A stretch of DNA of 39,514 nucleotides from contig JADLGB010000326.1 in assembly GCA_020849535.1 (NCBI GenBank), forward strand, positions 1 through 39,514, read 5' to 3'. Both the position numbers and the translations under genes were made by a program. The notes below the pieces were generated by a model. The model ran no database searches and was not told the origin of the DNA. It saw only the letters and a program-made list of their open reading frames with translations. The DNA comes from Candidatus Hydrogenedentota bacterium (GTDB taxonomy: Bacteria; Hydrogenedentota; Hydrogenedentia; Hydrogenedentales; SLHB01). Shown one piece after another: positions 16,750 to 25,551 of this stretch; within the stretch, counting starts at the first letter, position 1, and the number at the start of each line of letters is the position of its first letter.

Positions 16750-18179
16750 GCGTGGACTCCCGTTGTTTCCGGTTCGGATTCGGTCGCCCTCTCGTCACGG
16801 AAATGGACATCGGCCACTTGCTCTTGTTCCCGCCCATGGCTCAAGATGCCTTTCACCTCAGAAATTGCGATGACCGGCAGGAACCGGCAGAACAGGAGGA
16901 ACAGAGTGAAAAACAGACCGAACGTACCGAGCAGTGTCAAGACTTCGATGAACGTGGGCGCATACTCCGCCCAACTTGACGGCAAGTAGTCACGATGGAG
17001 CGACGTCACGATGATCACGAAGCGTTCAAACCACATGCCGATATTCACAACGATGCTCAGGACGAAAACCGCCATAAGGTTGGACCGCACCTTGCGGAAC
17101 CAAAGCAGTTGGGGCGAGATCACGTTGCAGGTCACCATCGTCCAGTAGGCCCACGCGTACGGTCCGAGGGCGCGGTTCATGAATACAAACTGCTCGTAGG
17201 AATTGCCAGAATAGGCTGCCGTGAAGAACTCTGTGAGATAGGCGAGACCGACGATGCTCCCTGTCACGATTATGATCTTGCACATCGCATCGGTATGCCG
17301 GTGCGTGAAGTAATCTTCCAGATGCATCACTTTGCGTGCAATCAGCATAAGCGTCAACACCATGGCAAACCCGGAGAAGATTGCGCCGGCAACAAAGTAC
17401 GGCGGAAAGATCGTCGTATGCCAGCCGGGAATCACGGAAGTTGCAAAGTCCCAACTCACGATGGTGTGTACCGACACCACGAGCGGGGTGGCCAAGCCGG
17501 CGAGCAGAAGGTAAACCACTTCGTAGCGAACCCAGGTTCGGTAGGAGCCCGTCCATCCGAAGCTGAAGAAACTGACGATGGCGCGGCGCAAACCGGGCTT
17601 GGCCCGATCGCGAATGGTCGCGAGGTCGGGGATGAGCCCCACATACCAGAAAACGAAAGAAATGGTGAAGTAGGTTGAAATGGCGAAAAAGTCCCAGACC
17701 AGTGGCGAGCGGAAGTTTACCCACAGAGGCCCGCGAAAGTTGGGGTATGGGAAAATCCAGAAGAAGAGCCACGGTCTTCCCATGTGGATTAGAGGAAACA
17801 ACCCCGCACACGCGACCGCGAACAGTGTCATTGCCTCGGCGGCGCGGTTCACCGACGTTCGCCACTTCTGCCGAAACAGGAACAGAATTGCCGAGATCAG
17901 CGTTCCGGCATGACCGATGCCGATCCAGAACACGAAATTGGTAATATCAAAGGCCCAACCCACAGACTTGTTCAGCCCCCACGTCCCGATGCCGGTGGAA
18001 ATCTGATAGACGACCGCGACCGTCCCGATTCCGAGAATCGTCAGCGAGGTCAGAAATGCCATCCACCAGAGGCGCGTTGGTTTACGTTCGAGGATTCCGC
18101 AAATATCATTCGACACCTGGATCGGCGTCTTTCTACCAAGAATCCAAGGCTCGCGTGGGTTGATGCGCACTTCAGCCAT
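16746..18179 (-). CDS. actC: Alternative complex III quinol-oxidising subunit ActC (NrfD family)
   Basis: The product has 477 residues. ATG 18179 lies inside the end of actB (8-base overlap). It is an NrfD/PsrC-like protein with about ten membrane segments: WWMAFLTSLTILGIGTVAVV near the start, FVFWIGIGHAGTLISAILFL, then SVHTIVSWDFATSVIPGWHT and FVAGAIFSGFAMVLTLMLIA. The GHAGT and PGWHTT segments are typical of ActC and lie near the quinol site in known structures. It passes electrons to the Fe-S domain of ActB. The soluble tail after ~440 is acidic. Length is normal. Confidence 0.93.
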   Translation of the reverse strand: MAEVRINPREPWILGRKTPIQVSNDICGILERKPTRLWWMAFLTSLTILGIGTVAVVYQISTGIGTWGLNKSVGWAFDITNFVFWIGIGHAGTLISAILFLFRQKWRTSVNRAAEAMTLFAVACAGLFPLIHMGRPWLFFWIFPYPNFRGPLWVNFRSPLVWDFFAISTYFTISFVFWYVGLIPDLATIRDRAKPGLRRAIVSFFSFGWTGSYRTWVRYEVVYLLLAGLATPLVVSVHTIVSWDFATSVIPGWHTTIFPPYFVAGAIFSGFAMVLTLMLIARKVMHLEDYFTHRHTDAMCKIIIVTGSIVGLAYLTEFFTAAYSGNSYEQFVFMNRALGPYAWAYWTMVTCNVISPQLLWFRKVRSNLMAVFVLSIVVNIGMWFERFVIIVTSLHRDYLPSSWAEYAPTFIEVLTLLGTFGLFFTLFLLFCRFLPVIAISEVKGILSHGREQEQVADVHFRDERATESEPETTGVHA

Positions 18180-21100
18180 GATGTTCCACCTCTCGTTCTC
18201 CCATGCGGTTGCGCACCAGAGTCAAATAACCGACGGAAGGGCGCACATCAATCTCCTCAAGCACACGGAAATGGCGTGGGCTCTGTACCAACCGTGCAAT
18301 GAGGCTTTCCGGATCGTTCAAATCGCCAAATACAATGGCTTGCGTCGGACACGACTGCTGACAGGCGGTCAAAATGACGCCGTCGACTAGTGGCTCTTGC
18401 CGCCGCTTGGCTTCATACTTGGCGTCCTGAATACGCTGCACACAGAATGAGCACTTTTCCATGATTCCGCGCGAGCGCACGGTCACATCCGGATTGAGTG
18501 CCAGATTCTCCACAGGATCATCGTAGCGATACCGAAACCAGTTGAACCGGCGCACCTTGTACGGGCAGTTGTTTTCGCAATATCGGGTCCCCACGCACCG
18601 GTTGTACACTTGCGCGTTCAAACCTTCTTGCGTGTGAACCGTCGCGAGGACCGGACAGACGTTCTCACAGGGAGCATTGTCGCAGTGGTGGCACAACATG
18701 GGCTGATGGACTACGTCTATCTCGTCGCCTTCCCCGGAGTAATAGCGGTCGATTCGGAGCCAATGCATCTCACGCCGTCTCCGCACTTCGTCCTTACCGA
18801 CGACGGGAACATTGTTCTCCGCTTGGCACGCGATAACGCAGGCAGAGCATCCCGTACAGGCCGTCAGATCGATGGCCATGGCCCAGTGGTGCCCGTGCTT
18901 TGGGTGATCGTCCGGAAACAGGGGCTTGTACTCGTCGTGCTGCGCGTGGCTTCCGGAGTGGGGATTGGCTCTGTACGCATCCAGGGTCGTTTCCTGGATG
19001 ATCGGCCGTCGTAAGCCGCCGGCCGGGGCAAGCCTCTCGGGCACGGTGATAGTATGGTGTGTTTGGGTGGACGCCAGTGCCGCTGTCTCGCCGGTCCTTG
19101 TCACGCGGAGACCCGTCCGCTCGTACCGCAGGCAGCCGTTCTCGCGGACCAGCAACCCATGGACACGTATTCCGACCAGACCATTTCCGCCCACAGACGG
19201 ATGGCTTAGAATCCATTGCGGTCCGATGTTCGCGAATCGTCCTGTCGTCTCCTGACCGTAACCAAGTGCAACAGCAACCACCCGGTCGTGCTGACCCGGC
19301 TGGATGTGCGCGGGCAACTCGAGCGCGTCACCCAAACCTCTACCCTCGATGCGGATGATGTCGCCTTCCTTGACGCCCGACTCCTTTGCTGCGGCAACGG
19401 ACAGGCAAGCATAGTTATCCCATGTGACTTTACTGACGGGATCGGGCAATTCCTGCAACCATGGGTTATATGCATGCCGGCCATCGAGCAGGCCAATCTT
19501 GGGATATGCGATCAACGTGAAGTCGTCTTGTGACGCACTGCCATCCGCGAGAGATTTCCCGGCACCACGAAACGTGGGAGCGGCAGCGGTTTCTGGCTTA
19601 ACGCGCGCCCAACCGTCGTGCAAAGTCCGATCCCAAAAAGTCTGAAACGGATCAGCGCCGTCGGTTCGCGGATGGATGTGTTCTTGCCAATGGCCCTGTA
19701 TCGCGTCATACGCACTGGCCGGCGTCTCCGCCCACACATTCAGACTGTCCAGCAGCGAACGGGTGTTAAAGAGGGGCCGAATCAAGGGTTGCCGAAGTGC
19801 GGCGATACCACAGACGGCTTCCACATCGCCCCACGATTCCAGGAAATGGTGATCGGGGCAAATGAGTCCCGCATGCCCTGACGTTTCGTTTGGACGTTCC
19901 CCGCAATACACGACAAGGTCCACATTGTCGAGCGATTCAGCGAGGATCTGTCCCTCGGGTAACTCATACACCGGATTTACCCCCGCAACGATCAGCGCGT
20001 TTACCTTTCCGCTCGTTAGCTCGTCAAGCAATGTGACGAAGCCGGAATCCCTGCCTTGCTTCTGATAGGACGGCTCTGCGATATCGAGGGTGGACCCATA
20101 GTTGCCGAGTATGTGGTTCAAGGTATTGCACAGCCGCTGCACCGCGATGTCCTGGCTTCCACTTATGATCAGGCTCTTCCCCGGGACCGTCACAAGTCGC
20201 GCCGCCAAGTCTTCCAGCACCTTTGCCGGAACAGTGTTAAGACCGCCGGCGGGGGGGGGAGCCCCGCCGGCGCCCAGCCGTGCGGCGACCAAGTCTGCCA
20301 GCACGCTGAGGACGGTACCGCTTTCGTTGGGGGCTACTCGGTACCGCAGATCCGCGTTTGTGCCCGTTAAGGACATACGGGACTCAAACTGCACGTGAAA
20401 CGAAACCGTCTCCGGTTTATCCTCGATACGCCGGCGTTCCCGATAGCCGGCGGCGTATTCGACCGGACTTATCCAGGTTCCTAGAAAGTCGGCATCAAAA
20501 CTGACAATAACATCACTCCTGTCAAACCGGTACCGTGGCAACACCCGAATGCCATGTGTGTCGGCATGGGCGTCAAGAATGGCCGAGCAGGACAGGGGAT
20601 CATAGGCAAGGTGCCGTGCGTCTGGAAAACGGGCGAGAAAGCGCGCAATCACGCCATTCAGTGTTGGGCTCGTCACGGTGCTGGTCAGCAGCCGAACTGC
20701 GCCACCGGCGGTGCGAATCTCGTCGAGCTTCTGGAGGACAATTCTATCGATCTCAAGCCAGTCGCAGGCCTGGCCTTCACGCTGAGGTCCGGTGAATCGG
20801 TGGCTGTCATAAAGCCCAAGTAAAGCGGCTTGCCCCACGGCGCACAGCCCGCCGCGGCTGAGCGGGTGGTCCGGCAGTCCCTCAAGCTTGATCGGCCGGC
20901 CGTCACGGCTCTTGACAAGCGCGCCGCAACCGGCTTCACACGCGCCGCAAACTGACGCATAGTAACGGGATCGAGCCGGAGCCATACCTTCGGCCTGAGT
21001 CACGAGAGGTAGCGCTTTGTCAACTGGGGCCTTACTGCATCCCGCGGCGGCTATTGCCGCGGTAAATCCTGCGGCGCGCAAGAAGTTCCGGCGGCTAACC

Positions 21101-21204
21101 TCCCCTGGGGCATCTTCGGTCCAAGGCACTTGGCCGTTGCCGGATTCCGCCTTACCAGCATACTCCGGGTCCTTCCAGTACTGGTCCGTACTATTGGGTG
21201 ACAT
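18172..21204 (-). CDS. actB: Alternative complex III iron-sulfur subunit ActB (molybdopterin-type plus ferredoxin domain)
   Basis: The product has 1010 residues. ATG 21204 has GGAG upstream. A Tat signal SRRNFLRAAG at ~37-46 and AAAGC (a possible lipobox) direct it across the membrane. Residues ~80-700 are a molybdopterin-oxidoreductase-like domain starting CGACEAGCGALV; in ACIII this domain holds no molybdenum cofactor. Residues ~770-1000 are the ferredoxin-like domain: CTGCSACVIACQAENNVP, CHHCDNAPCENVCPV, CVGTRYCENNCPYKVRRFNW, then CSFCVQRI and CQQSCPTQA. These are the Fe-S clusters that move electrons from ActC to the cytochromes. It starts 29 bases after actA. Confidence 0.93.
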   Translation of the reverse strand: MSPNSTDQYWKDPEYAGKAESGNGQVPWTEDAPGEVSRRNFLRAAGFTAAIAAAGCSKAPVDKALPLVTQAEGMAPARSRYYASVCGACEAGCGALVKSRDGRPIKLEGLPDHPLSRGGLCAVGQAALLGLYDSHRFTGPQREGQACDWLEIDRIVLQKLDEIRTAGGAVRLLTSTVTSPTLNGVIARFLARFPDARHLAYDPLSCSAILDAHADTHGIRVLPRYRFDRSDVIVSFDADFLGTWISPVEYAAGYRERRRIEDKPETVSFHVQFESRMSLTGTNADLRYRVAPNESGTVLSVLADLVAARLGAGGAPPPAGGLNTVPAKVLEDLAARLVTVPGKSLIISGSQDIAVQRLCNTLNHILGNYGSTLDIAEPSYQKQGRDSGFVTLLDELTSGKVNALIVAGVNPVYELPEGQILAESLDNVDLVVYCGERPNETSGHAGLICPDHHFLESWGDVEAVCGIAALRQPLIRPLFNTRSLLDSLNVWAETPASAYDAIQGHWQEHIHPRTDGADPFQTFWDRTLHDGWARVKPETAAAPTFRGAGKSLADGSASQDDFTLIAYPKIGLLDGRHAYNPWLQELPDPVSKVTWDNYACLSVAAAKESGVKEGDIIRIEGRGLGDALELPAHIQPGQHDRVVAVALGYGQETTGRFANIGPQWILSHPSVGGNGLVGIRVHGLLVRENGCLRYERTGLRVTRTGETAALASTQTHHTITVPERLAPAGGLRRPIIQETTLDAYRANPHSGSHAQHDEYKPLFPDDHPKHGHHWAMAIDLTACTGCSACVIACQAENNVPVVGKDEVRRRREMHWLRIDRYYSGEGDEIDVVHQPMLCHHCDNAPCENVCPVLATVHTQEGLNAQVYNRCVGTRYCENNCPYKVRRFNWFRYRYDDPVENLALNPDVTVRSRGIMEKCSFCVQRIQDAKYEAKRRQEPLVDGVILTACQQSCPTQAIVFGDLNDPESLIARLVQSPRHFRVLEEIDVRPSVGYLTLVRNRMGEREVEHHG

Positions 21205-21233
21205 TCCTTAGACTCCATTCTAAACGCATAGGG

Positions 21234-21902
21234 CTAATAGTGACACGCAGTACAATCAGTGGACGCATTCACCGATTTTCCCTGCACCCCGATCTGATTG
21301 GCCTGACGGTGACAGTTCACACACCAGCCCATGGATAGATTCTCGACCTGGCGCACTCGCTCCATCGTTTCCACACTGCCGTGACAGGTCTGACACGCGA
21401 CCCCGGCGTTCACATGGGGCCGGTGATCGAAATAGACGTAGTCCGGCAGATTGTGGATCTTCACCCACACGACTCCATCCGCCTTCTTGTTCACATCGGG
21501 CTTGCGTGCGTCGTCAAGCCCCATTGCTTCATAAAGCTTCGCCAGTTCCGGAGACACTACGGGCCTGGGAGCCCGCTGTTCTTTCTCGGCCCTTTGATCC
21601 TCGGCGCGGATTGCACCGATAGTTGCAGTAACGAACTTGTGACAATTCATGCAGACACTCGCTGCCGGAATCCCTGCATGCCGGCTTTTGTCCCCGGCGG
21701 TATGGCAGTACCTGCAATCAATCGACAGTTCGCCCGCATGCAGCCGGTGGGAGAATGCGATTGGCTGTCGCGGCTCATATCCCTGATGATTGTCGGGCAA
21801 ATGATACGTCCGGACCGCCATGCCAAGTGCCACAACGCTCAAGAGGGCCCCAATGACTAACACATACGTAAGAATTGTCCTGCCCATAAACGTCTTTAGC
21901 AT
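21234..21902 (-). CDS. actA: Alternative complex III pentahaem cytochrome c subunit ActA
   Basis: The product has 222 residues from ATG 21902, which overlaps the narK stop by seven bases and has AGAGG four bases upstream; ATG 21887 is a shorter alternative, and frames further upstream are antisense-like. One N-terminal membrane anchor (ILTYVLVIGALLSVVALGMA) is followed by five haem c motifs: CRYCH, CMNCH, CQTCH, CVNCH and CTACH. Five haems are standard for ActA. The mature part lies in the periplasm and relays electrons out of ActB. It is the first act gene and is translationally coupled to narK, which ties the ACIII block to the nar block. Confidence 0.92.
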   Translation of the reverse strand: MLKTFMGRTILTYVLVIGALLSVVALGMAVRTYHLPDNHQGYEPRQPIAFSHRLHAGELSIDCRYCHTAGDKSRHAGIPAASVCMNCHKFVTATIGAIRAEDQRAEKEQRAPRPVVSPELAKLYEAMGLDDARKPDVNKKADGVVWVKIHNLPDYVYFDHRPHVNAGVACQTCHGSVETMERVRQVENLSMGWCVNCHRQANQIGVQGKSVNASTDCTACHY

Positions 21903-22774
21903 GCGACCTCTGCATTCTTTTGGGCGCAGCACCACCAACTGATGACAAGAAACGTCAAGTAATAGATGGCAAATCCATACATTGCGTACTCCAGCCTTCC
22001 AGCGTTGATTTGTAACGCGAAGGTGACGGAGATTAGAAACGCGCCATATGCGGCAATTCCAGAGGTCCTTCCGAGTACGGGTCTGGCGTGTTCCGGTTTG
22101 ATAATTACGGCAATCGTGCGCAAAGTTGAGCCATTCCCAATCCCTGCAGTCGCGAAGAGTAGGAAAACTAGGACCCGGAAGGTCCAGGAGAATCTCTCTG
22201 GTGACGGCGATACGCTTGCTTTGCCTACAATCCAGCCGCACGCCATGGCCGAACCAATCATGATGATGGTGTCCCAATGAGTTAACCGAGCGCCGCTCCA
22301 CTTGTCCGCAAGCCATTTACCCCAAGGCCGAATCGCAGCGCAGGCACCGCCGGTACCAAAGATTCTTAGCGCCGTGCCCTGATGCGCTCGCCTGAACCAT
22401 ACCGAGGTATACGCGACCCCGATGGCGAACGACGTGCCGGCCAATCCGAATCCAAGAGCCATGAGAATGAACGAACCGTAGCTGTCTGTCGTGCTCAGAA
22501 AGTACATGGGAATCGCCGACAGAATCATGACCCCGCCCAATATGCGCCGTACGCCGCACTTATCCGGCAGGATTCTTACGGGCAGCTGGAACAGGGAGCC
22601 GCTCAGAACCAATACTCCGATGGGGCCGGCATTTAGGAACTCGGTCCAACGAACCATCTGGTTCTCAACGAGGCAGGTCACCAGCACACCATTGACCGTC
22701 CAGCACGCGAAGCACACGGAGAATGCCAGTGTGATCAACATAAGGACTGCAAGAGCTTGCCTCTGGTCAGACAT
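21896..22774 (-). CDS. narK: NarK-family nitrate/nitrite transporter with a large internal deletion
   Basis: The product has 292 residues; complete NarK proteins have about 400-460. ATG 22774 has GGGGAAAG upstream. Residues 1-147 match the first four helices of NarK, including GLAGTSFAIGVAYTSVWF and the HQGTALRIFGTGG loop. At about 147-150 the sequence jumps to IRPWGKWLADKWSGARLTHW, which belongs near helix eight. The later GIGNGSTLRTIAVI matches the second nitrate signature. The first nitrate signature and roughly helices five to seven are gone. The frame is intact, and the gene is coupled to actA by a seven-base overlap, which may explain why it is kept. Transport in the usual way is doubtful. 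Confidence 0.75.
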   Translation of the reverse strand: MSDQRQALAVLMLITLAFSVCFACWTVNGVLVTCLVENQMVRWTEFLNAGPIGVLVLSGSLFQLPVRILPDKCGVRRILGGVMILSAIPMYFLSTTDSYGSFILMALGFGLAGTSFAIGVAYTSVWFRRAHQGTALRIFGTGGACAAIRPWGKWLADKWSGARLTHWDTIIMIGSAMACGWIVGKASVSPSPERFSWTFRVLVFLLFATAGIGNGSTLRTIAVIIKPEHARPVLGRTSGIAAYGAFLISVTFALQINAGRLEYAMYGFAIYYLTFLVISWWCCAQKNAEVAC

Positions 22775-22805
22775 CGTCTACTTTCCCCAAAAGACATCCT
22801 CGGCC

Positions 22806-23507
22806 CTAGGTAAGATTGCGAGGTGCTGGCCGGTACCAGCGAACCACCTGCGGTTTGCGCCACAGGTATGGGTTGGGCACTACCAATATGTGGACCAACC
22901 GGGTAAACGGGAACAGGCCGATAACAACAAAAGCATTGAGTATGTGCAGCTTGGCCAGAATTGGCAGGCCCGTAATGTAGGTTAGATCCGGCTGAAACCG
23001 GAACAGGGACCACAAGTATGGCGTCAAGTTCGTCGCAAACCAGGAAGACCCCCAGGGGTAATACACCGCCAGCGCAATCCCCGAAACCACTTGTGTCAGA
23101 AGCAATAGATACAGAAGGGCATCGAGCCGGCTTGTGACCTTGCGGACTTTCGAGTTGGTAAACCGCCGCGCGATCATCTCGGTAAGTCCGACCAGTGTCA
23201 GAATTCCAAAAACTAACCCCGTCACTTCCAGAACGTACAACCGTAGTGGCTGGCTGTTCCAAAGCACAATGCTGCGTGGAATGAGAAATGCCACAAGATG
23301 CCCGGCAAACACAACGAGGATCCCGTAGTGAAATGGGACCAGCGCCCAGAAGTGCCGCTTGTTCTCGAGCAATTGCGAAGAGAGACTTGAGAAGCTGAAG
23401 GTCTGCGCGCGATACCGCTGAATGCTCACCAGCAGAAAGGTGAACAGCACTAAGTACGGCAGCGCCGCAAACAGGACGATGTCGAGCGAATTAGACGAGA
23501 GCGCCAT
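22806..23507 (-). CDS. narI: Respiratory nitrate reductase gamma subunit NarI
   Basis: The product has 233 residues. ATG 23507 has AAGGAGG six bases upstream and lies inside the narJ end (17-base overlap); an upstream in-frame ATG has no such site. Five membrane segments are visible. Haem b ligand histidines sit in PFHYGILVVFAGHLVAFLIP and in KLHILNAFVVIGLFPFTRLV followed by HIL, the usual NarI pairs. It oxidises quinol at the membrane and passes electrons to NarH. The closing segment PNPYLWRKPQVVRWY is typical. Thirty-one bases separate it from narK. Confidence 0.93.
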   Translation of the reverse strand: MALSSNSLDIVLFAALPYLVLFTFLLVSIQRYRAQTFSFSSLSSQLLENKRHFWALVPFHYGILVVFAGHLVAFLIPRSIVLWNSQPLRLYVLEVTGLVFGILTLVGLTEMIARRFTNSKVRKVTSRLDALLYLLLLTQVVSGIALAVYYPWGSSWFATNLTPYLWSLFRFQPDLTYITGLPILAKLHILNAFVVIGLFPFTRLVHILVVPNPYLWRKPQVVRWYRPAPRNLT

Positions 23508-24039
23508 CGCTTGCCTCCTTAACGGTCTCCGCGTACGCCACACTGAGCAGTTGGACGACCGCCTCCATCAAAGGCCGGTACAGGCAGGATTCGTTAATCG
23601 CGTTGCAGGTTTTCTCAACGGCGGGCAGAACGCAGGAGACAGCGAAGTCCTCGGCCTTGTCTGGTTCCATCCGGCTTAGCACCTTCAGCACGTTCGACAT
23701 GTGATCGGGTAGCTCGTGGGATTCAGGGATGCCGAGACGCTTCATCTCTTGGCGAATCTTGACGAGAAAGAGCCCGCGATTGTAGTCCTCGCCGAAGAGT
23801 TGCCATCCGAGATCCAGCGTACAAGTGGCATTCATATCGAACGTCTGAATGTACAGCTCTTCGAGTTCCGTCAATGCCAGCCCCGAAGTTCGTTTGCCGA
23901 ATTCGTGAATCTTCGCTGCCGCGATCGAGTCAACCGCGGTCACTTTGTCCAGACAGTCCGTGACGGCGGGAAAAAACTGCGGGCCTGGATAGTCCAGGAA
24001 ATGGCAAACACTCGTCAAGGCATCCAAGTGGGCGTCCAT
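23491..24039 (-). CDS. narJ: Nitrate reductase molybdenum cofactor assembly chaperone NarJ
   Basis: The product has 182 residues. The ATG shares bases with the narH stop (TAATG). It is an all-helical TorD/NarJ-type chaperone with the conserved YIQTFDMNATCTLDLGWQLF segment followed by GEDYNRG, and LPDHMSNVLKVLSRM further on. NarJ binds apo-NarG and holds it for cofactor insertion before membrane attachment. Position between narH and narI is standard. Confidence 0.92.
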   Translation of the reverse strand: MDAHLDALTSVCHFLDYPGPQFFPAVTDCLDKVTAVDSIAAAKIHEFGKRTSGLALTELEELYIQTFDMNATCTLDLGWQLFGEDYNRGLFLVKIRQEMKRLGIPESHELPDHMSNVLKVLSRMEPDKAEDFAVSCVLPAVEKTCNAINESCLYRPLMEAVVQLLSVAYAETVKEASDGALV

Positions 24040-25532
24040 TACAAGCCCCTCCGCGGCCCGCTCAAGAATCCAAATCCGGCGGATTGCTTCTGCTCGTGTG
24101 GATCCTTGAGTGCCTCGATCGCTTGTTCCCGATACATTGGCGGTATTACAAATCGCTGTTCGAAGGTGCAGAGCGAGGTTATTTCATAGATCGCCATCGC
24201 CTCACTCACCGTGCAATCTGCTTCGCGGAGCATACGTTCCGCCGTTTCAAGATCCACGTCGCCAACCGTAACCGCGCGCCGGTACCAGCGCACCGCCTTC
24301 TGCTTCCGCAGTGCGTACGCAACCTTGCCCTCTTGTCCCGCTCCAAATAGATTCGCCAGAAACTTCATGGGAACTCGTGCATCATCAATGTCATGGAAGA
24401 GGTTGTCACTCACACTGTTGAGCGCTCCGGTATCTTGGCGACTGGCCATAACCGGCGCCATGGGCGGGACGTAGAAGAGCATCGGCAACGTGCGGAATTC
24501 AGCATGGGGCGGAAGAGCCAGCTTCCAGACTTTGATGAACTGATAAACGGGTGACTCCTCCGCGGCTTTGATGACCGAATCAGGAATGCCGTTTTTCTTC
24601 GCATTTGCGATCACATGCGGATCGCCTGGATCCAGGATCATATCCCGCTGACCATCAATGAGCTGTTCCTGTGGCAGGTTTGCGGTCTCCTCGACGCGAT
24701 CCGCATCGTAGAGCAATACGCCAAGATAGCGAATGCGGCCGACACAGGAATGAAAGCAGGCGGGCGCTTGTCCGGTTTCCAGGCGCGGATAGCACAGGAT
24801 GCACTTTTCCGATTTGCCCGTGAACCAGTTGAAGAAGACCTTCTTGTACGGACAGGCGGCGACGCAGGAGCGCCAGGCACGGCATCGTTTCTGGTCGAGC
24901 AAGACTATGCCATCTTCTCCGCGTTTGTAGAGAGCACCGGACGGGCACGCCGCGACGCAGGCCGGATTCGTGCAGTGATTGCAGATTCGCGGGAAGTAGA
25001 AGAACACAAGCTGCTCAATGGAGAAAAGCTGAAGCCGTTGTTCATCCGTCAACCCGGCAAAATTGGGATCATTCTCGCCGTATACGGGAGAACCGCCGAG
25101 ATCGTCATCCCAGTTGGGTCCAGACTCGATGTCGATATACTCGCCGGTAACCATGGAAATGGGCTTCGCGGTCGGCTGGTCTGGCCCCTCGGGGGCGTTG
25201 AACAGATTCTGGTAGTCATACGTCCACGGCTCGTAGTAATCATCCATACTGGGCATGTGCGGGTTGTGAAAGATATTGGTTACGATTCGGCCCTTGCCGG
25301 TCGATTTCAGGCGCACGTGCCCGTTCTTCTTCTCCCATCCTCCTTTGAACTTCTCCTGGTCTTCCCATTTGGTGGGGTACCCGGTACCGGGCTTGGTTTC
25401 CACGTTGTTCCACCACATGTACTCGGTGCCCTTGCGATCCGTCCAAATGTTCTTGCAAGCGAGGCTGCATGTGTGACAGCCAATACACTTGTCCAAATGG
25501 AACACCATTGCGATCTGGGATCGTACGTTCAT
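24039..25532 (-). CDS. narH: Respiratory nitrate reductase beta subunit NarH
   Basis: The product has 497 residues. ATG 25532 has GGAGGAG upstream. Four Fe-S cluster motifs are present: CIGCHTCSLACKN at the start, CNHCTNPACVAACPSGALYK, CRAWRSCVAACPYKKVFFNW (the Trp in the second position of the C-x-x-C pair marks the 3Fe-4S cluster of NarH), and CILCYPRLETGQAPACFHSC. It carries electrons from NarI to NarG on the cytoplasmic face. Nineteen bases separate it from narG. Confidence 0.95.
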   Translation of the reverse strand: MNVRSQIAMVFHLDKCIGCHTCSLACKNIWTDRKGTEYMWWNNVETKPGTGYPTKWEDQEKFKGGWEKKNGHVRLKSTGKGRIVTNIFHNPHMPSMDDYYEPWTYDYQNLFNAPEGPDQPTAKPISMVTGEYIDIESGPNWDDDLGGSPVYGENDPNFAGLTDEQRLQLFSIEQLVFFYFPRICNHCTNPACVAACPSGALYKRGEDGIVLLDQKRCRAWRSCVAACPYKKVFFNWFTGKSEKCILCYPRLETGQAPACFHSCVGRIRYLGVLLYDADRVEETANLPQEQLIDGQRDMILDPGDPHVIANAKKNGIPDSVIKAAEESPVYQFIKVWKLALPPHAEFRTLPMLFYVPPMAPVMASRQDTGALNSVSDNLFHDIDDARVPMKFLANLFGAGQEGKVAYALRKQKAVRWYRRAVTVGDVDLETAERMLREADCTVSEAMAIYEITSLCTFEQRFVIPPMYREQAIEALKDPHEQKQSAGFGFLSGPRRGL

Positions 25533-25551
25533 AATATCTGCTCCTCCAGGA

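Noticed and set aside
16995..17678. Plus-strand frame of 227 codons
   Set aside because: Antisense to actC; composition rich in His, Asp and Arg is typical of a shadow of a membrane protein gene.
21903..22316. Upstream in-frame extension of ActA by 138 residues
   Set aside because: It is antisense-frame sequence inside narK, lacks a signal peptide, and would bury the membrane anchor that sits right after ATG 21902.
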